DNA of 64,000 bases from Rhodoferax potami (GTDB taxonomy: Bacteria; Pseudomonadota; Gammaproteobacteria; Burkholderiales; Burkholderiaceae_C): positions 1,612,001-1,676,000 of the forward strand of contig NZ_JAVBIJ010000001.1 in assembly GCF_032193765.1 (NCBI RefSeq). The letters are read 5' to 3'. A model generated the notes under the pieces. It was not told where the DNA came from. It saw only the letters and a program-made list of their open reading frames with translations, and ran no database searches. Positions 29,969 to 39,040 of the stretch are shown in pieces (within the stretch, counting starts at the first letter, position 1; each line of letters starts with the position of its first letter). The position numbers and the translations under genes are program-made.

Positions 29969-30649
29969 ATGTCCGCCTTGATGTCTGATGCCCGCCCCGC
30001 TTTATCGCTGGCCCCCCGCCCTCTGTATGAGGAAGTGGCCGAGCTGCTGCGCCAGCGCATCTTCAAGCGCGAGTTGGAGCCCGGCAGCTGGATTGACGAG
30101 CTGAAGATTGCCGAAGAGTTCGGCATCAGCCGCACCCCCCTGCGCGAGGCCCTGAAAGTGCTGGCTGCCGAAGGCCTGGTGACCATGAAGGTGCGCCGCG
30201 GCGCCTATGTGACCGAGGTGTCGCAGCAGGATCTAGCCAACGTCTACCACTTGCTCAGCTTGTTGGAGAGCGACGCGGCCGGCGTAGTGGCCACCAAGGC
30301 CACCGATGCAGAAATCAAGGAACTGCAGGCTTTGCACAAAGCGCTGGAGGCAGCGGCCAAGCACGGCAAAGACAAAACCGCGACCACCGACCAGTTTTTT
30401 GCGGTGAATGAGAAGTTCCACATGCGCCTGCTGGAGATTGCCAACAACCGCTGGCGCGACCAGATGGTGGCCGACCTGCGCAAGGTCATGAAACTCAACC
30501 GTCACAACTCCCTGCTCAAGACCGGGCGCATCGAAGAGTCCTTGGCTGAACACCGTGCCATCATGGACGCCCTGGCGGCACGCGACCCTGCGCTCACCGC
30601 ACAGCGTATGGCTGAACACTTTGCCAACGGGCTCGAAGCGGCCACCTGA
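29969..30649 (+). CDS. GntR/FadR-family transcriptional regulator
   Basis: A 226-residue regulator with an N-terminal winged helix (LYEEVAELLRQRIFKRELEPG, IAEEFGISRTPLREALKVLAAEGL) and a C-terminal all-helical FCD domain with metal-binding histidines (FHMRLLEIANN, LAEHRAIMDALAARD). Its divergent position to the propionyl-CoA/methylmalonyl-CoA operon suggests it controls that pathway in response to an acyl-CoA or organic acid. Starts at 29969 and 29981 are both possible; neither has a good ribosome-binding site. Confidence 0.88.
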   Translation: MSALMSDARPALSLAPRPLYEEVAELLRQRIFKRELEPGSWIDELKIAEEFGISRTPLREALKVLAAEGLVTMKVRRGAYVTEVSQQDLANVYHLLSLLESDAAGVVATKATDAEIKELQALHKALEAAAKHGKDKTATTDQFFAVNEKFHMRLLEIANNRWRDQMVADLRKVMKLNRHNSLLKTGRIEESLAEHRAIMDALAARDPALTAQRMAEHFANGLEAAT

Positions 30650-30666
30650 ACTCCCTAGAATGGGGC

Positions 30667-33192
30667 ATGGCTGATCGCTTGATGTCCCTTTCGCTGGATC
30701 AACAAACTCTGCTGGAATACCGCGCGATTCTGGAGAATGCGTCGGTCGGAATTCTGTTCACCCGGGACCGCAAGGTTCTGCACTGCAACCCGCGTTTCAA
30801 CGAGATATTTGGCTACGCCGAGGGCGAATTGCAAGGACAACCCGGCCGGGTTTTCTACTTGAGTGACACCGACTACACCCGCATGGGCGAAGTGGCAGGC
30901 CCGCGCCTGACGCGTGGGGAGCCCGTGAGTCTTGAATTCACCATGCGGCGCAAAGATGACACACCCATCGATTGCCACATGCGCATCAAGCCGGTGAACC
31001 CCCATAACTCGGCAGAAGGCACGATCTGGATTTTTGAAGACATCACCGAGCGCAAGAAAGCAGAATCCGCGCTGCAACAGCTGATCCACCGGCAGGACGC
31101 GATACTAGAAAACGCTTCGGTGGGCATCATGTTCACCCGTAACGGACTGATAGAGCTGACGAATCCACGCTTTGATGCGATCCTTGGTTGGCCCCCCGGT
31201 GCACTCCTAGGGCAGAAAACACGCGTGTTTTTCAGTTCCGACGAGGACCATCAGGCGTTTGCCGAGCATGCAGGAGCCACGCTGGCGTCCGGCGCACTCA
31301 TGGAGGCAGAGTGGCTGAACAGCCGCCAGGATGGGAGCCAAGTCTGGTGCCGACACCTGGCGAAAGCGGTGACCACAACCGCCGATAACCGGACCACCAT
31401 CTGGATTACGGAAGACATCAGTGAAAAGAAGGCTGCGGCTGACGCTTTGTTGCAAGCCCATCAGGTGCTGGAGCAACGGGTAGAAGAGCGAACCCGCGAA
31501 TTGCAGGATGCGCACCAGCGCATGCAGGTGGTGATTGACAGCTCCACGCTGGCCATTTACACCCAAGACCAGCAAGGCCGCGTCCTGAGCTGGAACACGG
31601 CTGCAGAAAAAATGTTCAACCTGCTGCGCCAAGAGACGCTCGACGACCCATCCGTTTTTTCGCAGCGCTTGGAGACCCCCGAGCTGCAAGCACTGCGCGA
31701 GCAAGCGTTTGAGGGAGGCAAAGTAGTCAACACCGAACTGCAGCTGAATCTGCCCGGCGGGCAGGCCTTGGAATTGAGCTTGAACATCGTGGCTTTGCAA
31801 GGCCAGGCCGGCCAGGCCTATGGCGTGCTGACTATGGCCTCGGACATCAGCGAAAGAAAAGCCAACGAACGCAAGGTGGCCTTCATGGCCTACCACGATG
31901 CACTGACCGGATTGCCCAACCGACAACTTCTGGAGGACCGCCTGGAGGTCGCCATGGCGCAAGCAGACCGCGCAAAGACCAAGGTTTCCTTGCTGTTTCT
32001 GGATCTGGACAACTTCAAGCGCATCAACGACACGCTGGGGCACGCCGTCGGCGACAGCCTGCTGCAAGAAGTGGCGCAGCGGCTGCGCACTTGCGTGCGC
32101 GAGAGTGACACCATCAGCCGCCAGGGTGGCGATGAGTTTGTAGTGCTGCTGAATGCCCTGAAAGACAAAGACGCCGCACTCCCGGTGATTGCCAAATTGC
32201 TGGATCGGCTCGACGAGCCGTTCTACACCGATGGGCACGAACTCGCGACCTCCGCCTCCATCGGAGTTACGGTGTACCCGGATGACGGCCAAGACTTCGA
32301 TACCTTGCGCAAAAAGGCGGATATGGCCATGTACCGCGCCAAGGAAGCCGGGCGGAACACCTACCGGTACTTCAACGAAGCCATGAACGCGGAGGCCAAG
32401 GAACATCTGCACCTGCGAAACGGCTTGCGTCGCGCGTTGGAACGCAATGAATTGGTTCTCCATTACCAACCCCAAATCGACTTGCCCACGGGTCGGATTT
32501 TTGGGGCCGAGGCTCTGATTCGCTGGAACCACCCCGACCTGGGCATGGTCTCGCCGGCCCGATTCATACCGGTTGCCGAGGATAGCGGCTTGATTGTTCC
32601 TATTGGTGACTGGGTGATGTCTGAAGCTTGTCGCCAGGCTATGTCATGGTACCGGCAAGGCCTGCCCGCTCTGCTCATGGCGGTCAACGTGTCTGTGGCG
32701 CAATTCAACCGTGGCAACCTGGAAGAGGCGTTGGTTAAGGTCTTGCTCGAGTCCGGAATGAATCCGCAGAACCTGGAGTTGGAACTCACCGAGTCACTGT
32801 TGATTCAAAATGTGGACCACGTACTAGCCGCCCTCAAGCGCCTGAAAGGGCTAGGCGTGCAGCTGGCGATTGACGATTTCGGCACAGGCTATTCGAGCCT
32901 GTCGTACCTGAAACGATTTGACATCGACAAACTCAAAATCGACCAGAGTTTTGTCCGGGACCTCGTAGCCGACCCCGAAGACACCGCCATCGTGAATGCC
33001 ATCATCCAGATGGCCAAAAGTATGGGCTTAAAAACTATCGCAGAGGGGGTGGAGACCCCCGACATCGTCAAGTTGTTGCAACGCTTCGGGTGCGATGAGG
33101 CGCAGGGCTTTTTCTTTGCAAGGCCCATGCCAGCCGACGCATTTGCATCATTTGTCTCCAGTCATCCGCAAACCAACACACCCCTCGCTTAG
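30667..33192 (+). CDS. PAS-GGDEF-EAL cyclic di-GMP signalling protein
   Basis: An 841-residue cytosolic protein. Three PAS domains lie at about 15-125, 140-255 and 285-400; the first two are similar to each other (ILENASVGILFTR / ILENASVGIMFTR). A short coiled coil (LEQRVEERTRELQDAHQRM) joins PAS2 to PAS3. The cyclase domain has intact GGDEF near 487, with RESD five residues before it, a product-inhibition I-site. The phosphodiesterase domain has EALIRW near 615, NVSVAQF, ELTES, DDFGTGYSSL and EGVET, so it also looks active. No transmembrane segment. It overlaps the convergent thioesterase gene by four bases. Confidence 0.93.
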   Translation: MADRLMSLSLDQQTLLEYRAILENASVGILFTRDRKVLHCNPRFNEIFGYAEGELQGQPGRVFYLSDTDYTRMGEVAGPRLTRGEPVSLEFTMRRKDDTPIDCHMRIKPVNPHNSAEGTIWIFEDITERKKAESALQQLIHRQDAILENASVGIMFTRNGLIELTNPRFDAILGWPPGALLGQKTRVFFSSDEDHQAFAEHAGATLASGALMEAEWLNSRQDGSQVWCRHLAKAVTTTADNRTTIWITEDISEKKAAADALLQAHQVLEQRVEERTRELQDAHQRMQVVIDSSTLAIYTQDQQGRVLSWNTAAEKMFNLLRQETLDDPSVFSQRLETPELQALREQAFEGGKVVNTELQLNLPGGQALELSLNIVALQGQAGQAYGVLTMASDISERKANERKVAFMAYHDALTGLPNRQLLEDRLEVAMAQADRAKTKVSLLFLDLDNFKRINDTLGHAVGDSLLQEVAQRLRTCVRESDTISRQGGDEFVVLLNALKDKDAALPVIAKLLDRLDEPFYTDGHELATSASIGVTVYPDDGQDFDTLRKKADMAMYRAKEAGRNTYRYFNEAMNAEAKEHLHLRNGLRRALERNELVLHYQPQIDLPTGRIFGAEALIRWNHPDLGMVSPARFIPVAEDSGLIVPIGDWVMSEACRQAMSWYRQGLPALLMAVNVSVAQFNRGNLEEALVKVLLESGMNPQNLELELTESLLIQNVDHVLAALKRLKGLGVQLAIDDFGTGYSSLSYLKRFDIDKLKIDQSFVRDLVADPEDTAIVNAIIQMAKSMGLKTIAEGVETPDIVKLLQRFGCDEAQGFFFARPMPADAFASFVSSHPQTNTPLA

Positions 33193-34013
33193 CGACGCCT
33201 CACAAACAAGCTCTGCGTCGCCCGCCCGATCAGGCCCTGCTCGTCGTAAAGAGCCGACTCCGCCAGCCCCCCGCCGTGGCTGGACAAATGGGTGCGGGCA
33301 TCGAGGCACACCCACTCACCCACCGGTTTGCGCAGCAGGTTGATGGTGAGGTCGGAGTTCACAAACACATGGGTCGACAAATCCAGAATCGCGCTGATGC
33401 CGTTGCCCGAGTCAGCCGCCACCGCTACGCGCTGGTAGGCGCTGGGCGTTTGACCCATCACCAGCGGATGGCTCATGCGAAACCACACCGCACTCGGGCC
33501 GGCAAACATGCGGCCCTGGGCCATGCGCGTTTCCACCAGATCGGGGTAGCCCCATTCATGGTGCGCAAACGGGAAACGCTGCACGGGCGACGCATCCGGC
33601 TGGTTCGGTGCCAGCGGCAAGGGGTGACCGGGCAGGCCATCGGGCAGGCCTACCTCGTCCTCGCGCTGAAACAGCGCGGTGGCGCGAATCAGCTCTTTGC
33701 CATCCGCCAGTGCGACCGCAGAGAAGTGGCCGGCATTACGACCCACATAGTCTTCTTGCACCCTCACTTCGATATCGGCAATCGGCACGGGGCGTAACAA
33801 ATTGGCAGTCAAGCGGGCCAGGTGGTGCAGCCCATGCGCTTGGGCCGCGGCTTCCAAGGCGTGGCTCACCAAGGCGATCGGCGGGCCGGCATGTTGCTGC
33901 TGCGGGTGCCAGGGGCCGCGCGTGAGCGCAGATGCACGGTACACCGCGCCGCCCAATGCGGTGTAGGCCGCCATGTCGCCATCGAACGCGGGTTTCTGCG
34001 GGTTATCTGCCAT
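33189..34013 (-). CDS. Thioesterase family protein (TesB-like double hotdog)
   Basis: A 274-residue protein resembling acyl-CoA thioesterase II-type double-hotdog proteins: GPWHPQQQHAGPPIALVSHALE in the first half and LDLSTHVFVNSDLTINLLRKP with WVCLDARTHLSSHGGGLAESALYDEQG in the second. The last segment matches the family's C-terminal active-site strand. Substrate unknown. The start is the ATG at 34013. Its 3' end overlaps the GGDEF-EAL gene on the other strand by four bases. Confidence 0.8.
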   Translation of the reverse strand: MADNPQKPAFDGDMAAYTALGGAVYRASALTRGPWHPQQQHAGPPIALVSHALEAAAQAHGLHHLARLTANLLRPVPIADIEVRVQEDYVGRNAGHFSAVALADGKELIRATALFQREDEVGLPDGLPGHPLPLAPNQPDASPVQRFPFAHHEWGYPDLVETRMAQGRMFAGPSAVWFRMSHPLVMGQTPSAYQRVAVAADSGNGISAILDLSTHVFVNSDLTINLLRKPVGEWVCLDARTHLSSHGGGLAESALYDEQGLIGRATQSLFVRRR

Positions 34014-34020
34014 CGGAATT

Positions 34021-34062
34021 TGCTCCTTTTTTAATAGCTACTCGCGCATATTCTGCCTGCGC
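34021..34062 (+). repeat. Dispersed palindromic repeat, copy E
   Basis: An intergenic copy: TGCTCCTTTTTTAATAGC followed by TACTCGCGCATATTCTGCCTGCGC. It lies just upstream of the thioesterase start. The remaining gap to 34264 holds no gene that I can support; it should contain the promoter of the outer-membrane protein gene at 34265. Confidence 0.75.
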
Positions 34063-34264
34063 CACATGCCAATTTGGCTTAAAAATCACCAGCTGCAAAG
34101 TACATAGTGCCGCACCTGTTGGCAGCCGCCTGTCACGGGTGTGTCGATTTACCGGATCCGTGCTGCCTAGGCGCGCTTGCGCACAGATGGCGGCGCTTAA
34201 GTCGCCCACAGTGAGGTTGTCTCCCGGAGTGATCCGGTTTTTTTCTCTTTAAAGGCTGCTCACT

Positions 34265-34900
34265 ATGCACACACCCCGTATCCCCGCCCCCCGCCACACC
34301 CCGCGCGCTCGAGGCGCCACGTTGGCAGGACTGGCCTTGTGTCTTGCCGCGCCGTTTGCCATGGCGCCCGCCGCCGCCCAGATGTCACCCGCCCGCGGCA
34401 ACGCCTACAGCCCGGGCTATGTCGACATCAGTGTCGGCTCATCCGACTATTCCAAACCCAGCAACGGGTTCGGCATTTTCGACAACGACCAACGGGCCAC
34501 CGCCTACAGCGTCAGCATGGGCAACTATGTATTCAGCCCCAACTGGGGTCTGGAGGTGGGTTACACCGACTTCGGCTCGGTGAACCGTGCCGGCGGCCGC
34601 ACTACTGCGGATGGCATCAACCTGAACCTGATCGGCCGCATGCCGCTCAACCCCGCCTGGAACCTGCTGGGCAAGGTGGGCACCACCTATGGCCGCACCG
34701 ATGTCAGCAGCGCGCCCACGTCCGGCGTGCAGTCCGGCAGCGAGCGTGATTTTGGCTGGAGCTATGGCTTGGGCGTGGAGCTGCAGCTGGCAGCCCAATG
34801 GTCCGGCGTGTTGATGTACGAGGAGCACACCATGAAGTTCCCCGGCGGCAGCACCGACCGCATCAGCGCCACCAAGCTCGGCCTGCGCTACCACTACTGA
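34265..34900 (+). CDS. Outer-membrane beta-barrel protein
   Basis: A 211-residue protein with an Arg-rich N-terminus and signal peptide (GATLAGLALCLAAPFAMAPAAAQ), followed by alternating amphipathic strands such as GYVDISVGSSDY, NWGLEVGYTDFG and GWSYGLGVELQL, ending KLGLRYHY with the C-terminal aromatic residue typical of porin-like barrels. It resembles small OmpA/opacity-type barrels. It is followed by a BON-domain gene and a stress-type gene, forming a probable envelope-stress operon. Confidence 0.82.
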   Translation: MHTPRIPAPRHTPRARGATLAGLALCLAAPFAMAPAAAQMSPARGNAYSPGYVDISVGSSDYSKPSNGFGIFDNDQRATAYSVSMGNYVFSPNWGLEVGYTDFGSVNRAGGRTTADGINLNLIGRMPLNPAWNLLGKVGTTYGRTDVSSAPTSGVQSGSERDFGWSYGLGVELQLAAQWSGVLMYEEHTMKFPGGSTDRISATKLGLRYHY

Positions 34901-34943
34901 ACCTCCTGACCTTGCCCCCTCCTCCAACCACCCAAGGAAACCC

Positions 34944-35597
34944 ATGAAAACCGATCTCCAACTCCAACAAGACGTGCTGGCTGAACTCCACTGGGAACCC
35001 TCGGTCCACGCCGAAAACATCGGCGTGGAAGCCAAAGACGGCGTCGTCACCCTGGCCGGCCATGTGATGACTTACCAAGAGAAATACCACGCCGAGAAAG
35101 CCGCGCGCCGCGTAGTGGGCGTGCGCGCCCTGGCGGTGGAAATTGATGTGAAGCTGGCTTCCAGCGGCATCCGCAACGACAGCGACATTGCCAACTCCGC
35201 CAAAAACGCGCTGCAATGGATGTCCACCCCACTGGGCAACAAGGTGAACGTCACCGTCGAAAAAGGCTGGATCACCTTGACCGGGCAAACCGAATGGCAG
35301 TTCCAGAAGCTGGCCGCAGCGGTGGCGGTGCGCTACCTGATGGGCGTGAATGGGGTGTCCAACCAGATCATTCTGCAGCCCGGTACCAAGCTCAGCGCAG
35401 CCAAAGCCGACATTGAAGCCGCGCTGGTGCGCCGCGCCCACACGGACGCCGGCAAGATCAACATCGACATTGACGGCAGCACCCTCACCTTGACCGGCAA
35501 TGTCAGCAACTGGACCGAGCGCGACACCGCCAAAGAAGCCGCCTGGAGCACGCCCGGTGTGACCAGCGTGGTCGACAAAATGACCATGACCTTCTGA
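34944..35597 (+). CDS. Triple BON-domain protein
   Basis: A 217-residue protein made of three BON domains (about residues 5-70, 80-146 and 150-217), each with the pattern of a short helix, a strand such as VTLAGHV/ITLTGQT/LTLTGNV and a helix ending in a GV-x-(S/A) turn. No signal peptide is visible, so it is probably cytoplasmic, unlike OsmY. BON proteins bind membranes or lipids and are often osmotic-stress induced. It lies 43 bases after the barrel gene and 9 bases before the next one. Confidence 0.88.
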   Translation: MKTDLQLQQDVLAELHWEPSVHAENIGVEAKDGVVTLAGHVMTYQEKYHAEKAARRVVGVRALAVEIDVKLASSGIRNDSDIANSAKNALQWMSTPLGNKVNVTVEKGWITLTGQTEWQFQKLAAAVAVRYLMGVNGVSNQIILQPGTKLSAAKADIEAALVRRAHTDAGKINIDIDGSTLTLTGNVSNWTERDTAKEAAWSTPGVTSVVDKMTMTF

Positions 35598-35606
35598 GGG
35601 CAGCAC

Positions 35607-36128
35607 ATGCAAGCCCATACCAACGCCTCGGTGTCCATCTGCAACTCCCACGAGGAGGCAGAGACCGCCATCCAGACGCTCAAGAAGTTCGGCTTTGATG
35701 TGAGAAAACTCTCGCTCATCGGCAAGGGCTACCACAGCGAAGAGCACCCGGTGGGCTTCTACAGCACCGGCGACAAAATCCGCGCATGGGGTAGCACCGG
35801 CGCATTCTGGGGCAGCATGTGGGGCATTTTGATGGCACCTGCCGTCTTCATGCTGCCGCCCTTGGGCATGATCGCCATGGCAGGGCCGATTGTGTCGGTA
35901 GTCATCAGCGCGCTCGAAGGCGCGGTGCTGGTTGGGGGCCTCTCGGCCGTGGGCGCAGCCCTGAGCCAGCTGGGTGTTCCCAAGGACCAAGTCATCGTAT
36001 ACGAGACAGCCCTCAAGGCCGACAAATACGTGCTGATGGTGCACGGCAGCGACGACGAAGTGGCGCGGGCCAAGTCCATCCTGGCCGGCACCCAACCGAT
36101 GGAACTGGCTGAGACGCTACTGAATTAG
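35607..36128 (+). CDS. Stress-associated membrane protein, general stress protein 17M-like N-terminus
   Basis: A 173-residue protein. The first 45 residues (SVSICNSHEEAETAIQTLKKFGFDVRKLSLIGKGY) resemble the GSP17M-like ferredoxin-fold domain. The middle is glycine-rich and hydrophobic (GAFWGSMWGILMAPAVFMLPPLGMIAMAGPIVSV, broken at Pro), probably two membrane helices, and the end (VIVYETALKADKYVLMVHGS) is again a soluble strand-helix unit. The function is unknown. Cotranscription with the BON gene is likely. Confidence 0.75.
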   Translation: MQAHTNASVSICNSHEEAETAIQTLKKFGFDVRKLSLIGKGYHSEEHPVGFYSTGDKIRAWGSTGAFWGSMWGILMAPAVFMLPPLGMIAMAGPIVSVVISALEGAVLVGGLSAVGAALSQLGVPKDQVIVYETALKADKYVLMVHGSDDEVARAKSILAGTQPMELAETLLN

Positions 36129-36144
36129 TAGCACCCTGCCCATA

Positions 36145-37164
36145 TCAGACGGGCGCCAGAGCCCGATTTGACTCTGAATCGTGGGCCAGGGCCATCACCT
36201 CGCGGGCACCTAGGTGCTTGAGGCGGTGGTCCGTCCACACCTGCCGCCAACGCCGGGCGCCGGGCAGGCCGTGGCGCAAACCCAGCATATGGCGCGCAAT
36301 GCTGTACCAGTGGGTACCGTGTTGCGCGGCCTCGCGCTCCATGTAGTCCACCATCTGGGCTTCCACCGTCTCGCGGGTAATGTCCCGCTCAGTGGCGCCG
36401 CAAAACGCGCTGTCCCATTCGGCCAACCACCAGGGGTTGTGGTACGCCTCGCGCCCCAGCATCACGCCGTCCACGTGCTCCAGATGGCCCGCCACTTCGG
36501 CTGTCTTGGTAATACCACCGTTGATGGCAATGGTGAGGTGCGGAAAATCTTTTTTGAGCTGGTACACCAGCTCATAGCGCAGGGGCGGGATTTCGCGGTT
36601 CTCTTTGGGGCTCAGGCCCTTGAGCCACGCGTTGCGCGCGTGGGCAATGAACACAGTGCAACCGGCATCTGCCACGGTGCCTACAAAGTCGCGGACGAAG
36701 CCGTAGCTCTCTTCCTTGTCGATCCCAATGCGGTGCTTCACGGTCACCGGCACATCCACCGCGTCCACCATGGCCTTCACGCAGTCCGCCACCAGCGGGG
36801 CTTCGTTCATCAGGCAGGCGCCAAATGCGCCGCGCTGCACCCGCTCGGACGGGCAGCCGCAGTTGATGTTGATCTCGTCATAACCCCAGTCCTGGCCCAG
36901 CTTGGCAGCACGCGCCAGATCAGCAGGCTCGCTCCCGCCCAGCTGCAAGGCGACGGGGTGTTCTTCGGCGTTAAAGCGCAAATGGCGCGGAACATCGCCA
37001 TGGATGAGCGCGCCGGTGGTCACCATCTCGGTGTACAGCAGCGCGTGGCGGCTCAATAGGCGGTGGAAATAGCGACAATGTCTATCGGTCCAGTCCATCA
37101 TCGGCGCTACGGACAGGCGCCACATCGTGTCCGGCATAGCAGACTTGTTTTCTAAAGCGGGCAT
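36145..37164 (-). CDS. dusA: tRNA-dihydrouridine(20/20a) synthase
   Basis: FMN enzyme that reduces uridine 20/20a in the tRNA D-loop. The 339-residue protein has VAPMMDWTDRHCRYFHRLLS at the start, the catalytic cysteine in NINCGCPSERVQRGAFGACLM, and HARNAWLKGLSPKENREIPPL, all DusA hallmarks. The start could also be the ATG ten codons later. It converges on the stress gene at 36128. Confidence 0.95.
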   Translation of the reverse strand: MPALENKSAMPDTMWRLSVAPMMDWTDRHCRYFHRLLSRHALLYTEMVTTGALIHGDVPRHLRFNAEEHPVALQLGGSEPADLARAAKLGQDWGYDEININCGCPSERVQRGAFGACLMNEAPLVADCVKAMVDAVDVPVTVKHRIGIDKEESYGFVRDFVGTVADAGCTVFIAHARNAWLKGLSPKENREIPPLRYELVYQLKKDFPHLTIAINGGITKTAEVAGHLEHVDGVMLGREAYHNPWWLAEWDSAFCGATERDITRETVEAQMVDYMEREAAQHGTHWYSIARHMLGLRHGLPGARRWRQVWTDHRLKHLGAREVMALAHDSESNRALAPV

Positions 37165-37204
37165 GGCCGGATTATCCCAGCCCCGCGCCCACCCTGCCGC
37201 GGGT

Positions 37205-38284
37205 TCAGGTCGGAGGCAGAAAAATCTCTACCCGGTCACGGCCGCCCTGCTTGGCCAGGTACATGGCGCGGTCCGCCAGCTCGACCAGCCGCTTGGGGCT
37301 GCTGATGCCTTCGGAATACGCCACCCCAATGCTGGCAGACATGGGCCGGCGCAGGCCATGGATGGACTTGATCGAATCCCGGATGCGTTCGGCCACCACC
37401 AGCGCTTCGTTCAGCTGGGTATCGGGCAGGATGACGCAAAACTCCTCGCCGCCATAGCGGGCCACATGGTCATAGGCACGCGCCTGGCTTTTGATCGCCA
37501 GTGCAATGAACATCAAGGCCTGATCGCCCGCCACATGGCCAAACGCATCGTTGTAGGCTTTGAAATGGTCTGCATCCACCATCAACAGGCACAGCGGCGA
37601 TTTGGAGCGCAGGGAACGCGCAAACTCATGGGACAACAAGGTATCAAAAGCGCGGCGGTTCTTCAAAGCCGTCAATGGATCCGTCAGGGTTTGCTCCTGC
37701 AGGTCATGGTTAAGCTCTTCAATGCGGCGCTGCTGGTTCTCCAGTTGCTGGTGGCGCAAGGTCTGCGCCTTGGTCACAAGCTCCAGCTCAGCATTCACCC
37801 GGCGCAACGCCAACAATTGCACCACCCGGCGGGAGAGGGCCTGCAAGGCCTCTGACTGGCGCTCGGTCAATTTGCGGGGCACCCTGTCGATCACGCATAC
37901 CGTGCCGAGTGCTGCACCCGAAGGGGTGAGTAGTGGCGCACCGGCATAAAAACGGATGCCGGGGTCACCAGTCACCAGCGGGTTGTCCACAAACCGCGCG
38001 TCCTGTTGGGTATCCGGCACCTCCATGACCCGGTCCGGATCCATGATGGCGTGGGCACAAAAAGCCTGGCCACGCGGCGTTTCCATCGCATTCAGGCCCA
38101 CACGGGCCTTGAACCACTGGCGGTCTTCATCGATCAGGGAGATCAGGGCGATCGGCGTGTCGCAAATGTAAGAGGCCAGTTTGACCACATCGTCATAGGC
38201 CTGCTCAGCAGGGGTATCCAGAATCTTGAAGCTGCGCAGGTCTTCGATCCGAAGCTTCTCATCCGAGTGGGAGGGGTCTAGCAT
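37205..38284 (-). CDS. GAF-GGDEF diguanylate cyclase
   Basis: A 359-residue soluble cyclase. The N-terminal GAF domain (about 20-160) has LISLIDEDRQWFKA and GIRFYAGAPLLTPSGAALGTVCVID. A helix follows, then the cyclase domain with LTDPLTALKNRRAFD, GGEEF near residue 278 (active signature) and an RAYD I-site five residues before it. It makes cyclic di-GMP in response to an unknown GAF ligand. Stands alone between dusA and the TauE/SafE-like gene. Confidence 0.93.
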   Translation of the reverse strand: MLDPSHSDEKLRIEDLRSFKILDTPAEQAYDDVVKLASYICDTPIALISLIDEDRQWFKARVGLNAMETPRGQAFCAHAIMDPDRVMEVPDTQQDARFVDNPLVTGDPGIRFYAGAPLLTPSGAALGTVCVIDRVPRKLTERQSEALQALSRRVVQLLALRRVNAELELVTKAQTLRHQQLENQQRRIEELNHDLQEQTLTDPLTALKNRRAFDTLLSHEFARSLRSKSPLCLLMVDADHFKAYNDAFGHVAGDQALMFIALAIKSQARAYDHVARYGGEEFCVILPDTQLNEALVVAERIRDSIKSIHGLRRPMSASIGVAYSEGISSPKRLVELADRAMYLAKQGGRDRVEIFLPPT

Positions 38285-38347
38285 GCAGGCGGACTTTCGT
38301 TGGGTCTGCGTAAGCAGTCGGCCGCCTGAAACCGGTGTTGTTCAGGG

Positions 38348-39031
38348 CTAGCCGGTGGCGCACCACGGAGCTTTATTGTGCACCAATCCCATCCACAAAG
38401 CCCACCCTGAGGCTAGTGCCAAGGCCGCGCCGGCCAGGCGGATACCCCATGTTCCATCGCCCATGCGGGACAAACCCCAACGCAGCCACAACCAAGGCCC
38501 CGCCATCATGGTCAGCGAGGTGCCGAGGGCGAAAAGTGCCATGGTTGCTGCACCGGACAAGGGCTCGCCCGACAGGGATGCCAGCAGCAACGCCGAATAC
38601 AGTAAGCCGCAAGGCAACAGGGACCACACCACCCCTAGCCCCAGGGGCGCAGCCAACACGCCCCCTGCCCCGGCTTTGCGCACCCCGGCCCAGACGCTAC
38701 GCGCCCCTGCCTGTAGCCACAGAGGCTGACGCCCTGAAAACAAAAGCACCAAGCCCAATACAGTGGCGGCCACATGAAGCAAAGACCACACTGGCCGGAG
38801 CGCAGCAGACTGCACGGTGAGCCAACCCAGGCCCTGCACCGATGCTGCGGCTAAGGCACCGAGTGCGGCATAGCCAATGACCCTGCCGGCCTGAAAGCTC
38901 AGCATGGCCGGTGTCCGCCGGGGTCCAGCGGCCTGCCCGATGCCGGCGCACGCAGCCCCGCACATGGCAACGCAGTGAGGGCCTCCCACCAGGCCCATCA
39001 GCAACGCGGTTACTGCCAGAGAAGATTGCAT
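38348..39031 (-). CDS. TauE/SafE (UreH/DsbD-like) membrane protein of the cbb3 region
   Basis: A 227-residue membrane protein with about six hydrophobic helices. It contains GGPHCVAMCGAAC near the start and LPCGLLYSALLLA in the middle, cysteine motifs shared by UreH/DsbD-type transmembrane proteins found beside cbb3 oxidase genes, where a role in copper or thiol handling is suspected. It begins nine bases after the hemN stop, so it is probably cotranscribed with hemN from the FNR-controlled promoter. Confidence 0.75.
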   Translation of the reverse strand: MQSSLAVTALLMGLVGGPHCVAMCGAACAGIGQAAGPRRTPAMLSFQAGRVIGYAALGALAAASVQGLGWLTVQSAALRPVWSLLHVAATVLGLVLLFSGRQPLWLQAGARSVWAGVRKAGAGGVLAAPLGLGVVWSLLPCGLLYSALLLASLSGEPLSGAATMALFALGTSLTMMAGPWLWLRWGLSRMGDGTWGIRLAGAALALASGWALWMGLVHNKAPWCATG

Positions 39032-39040
39032 CCGGACGCT

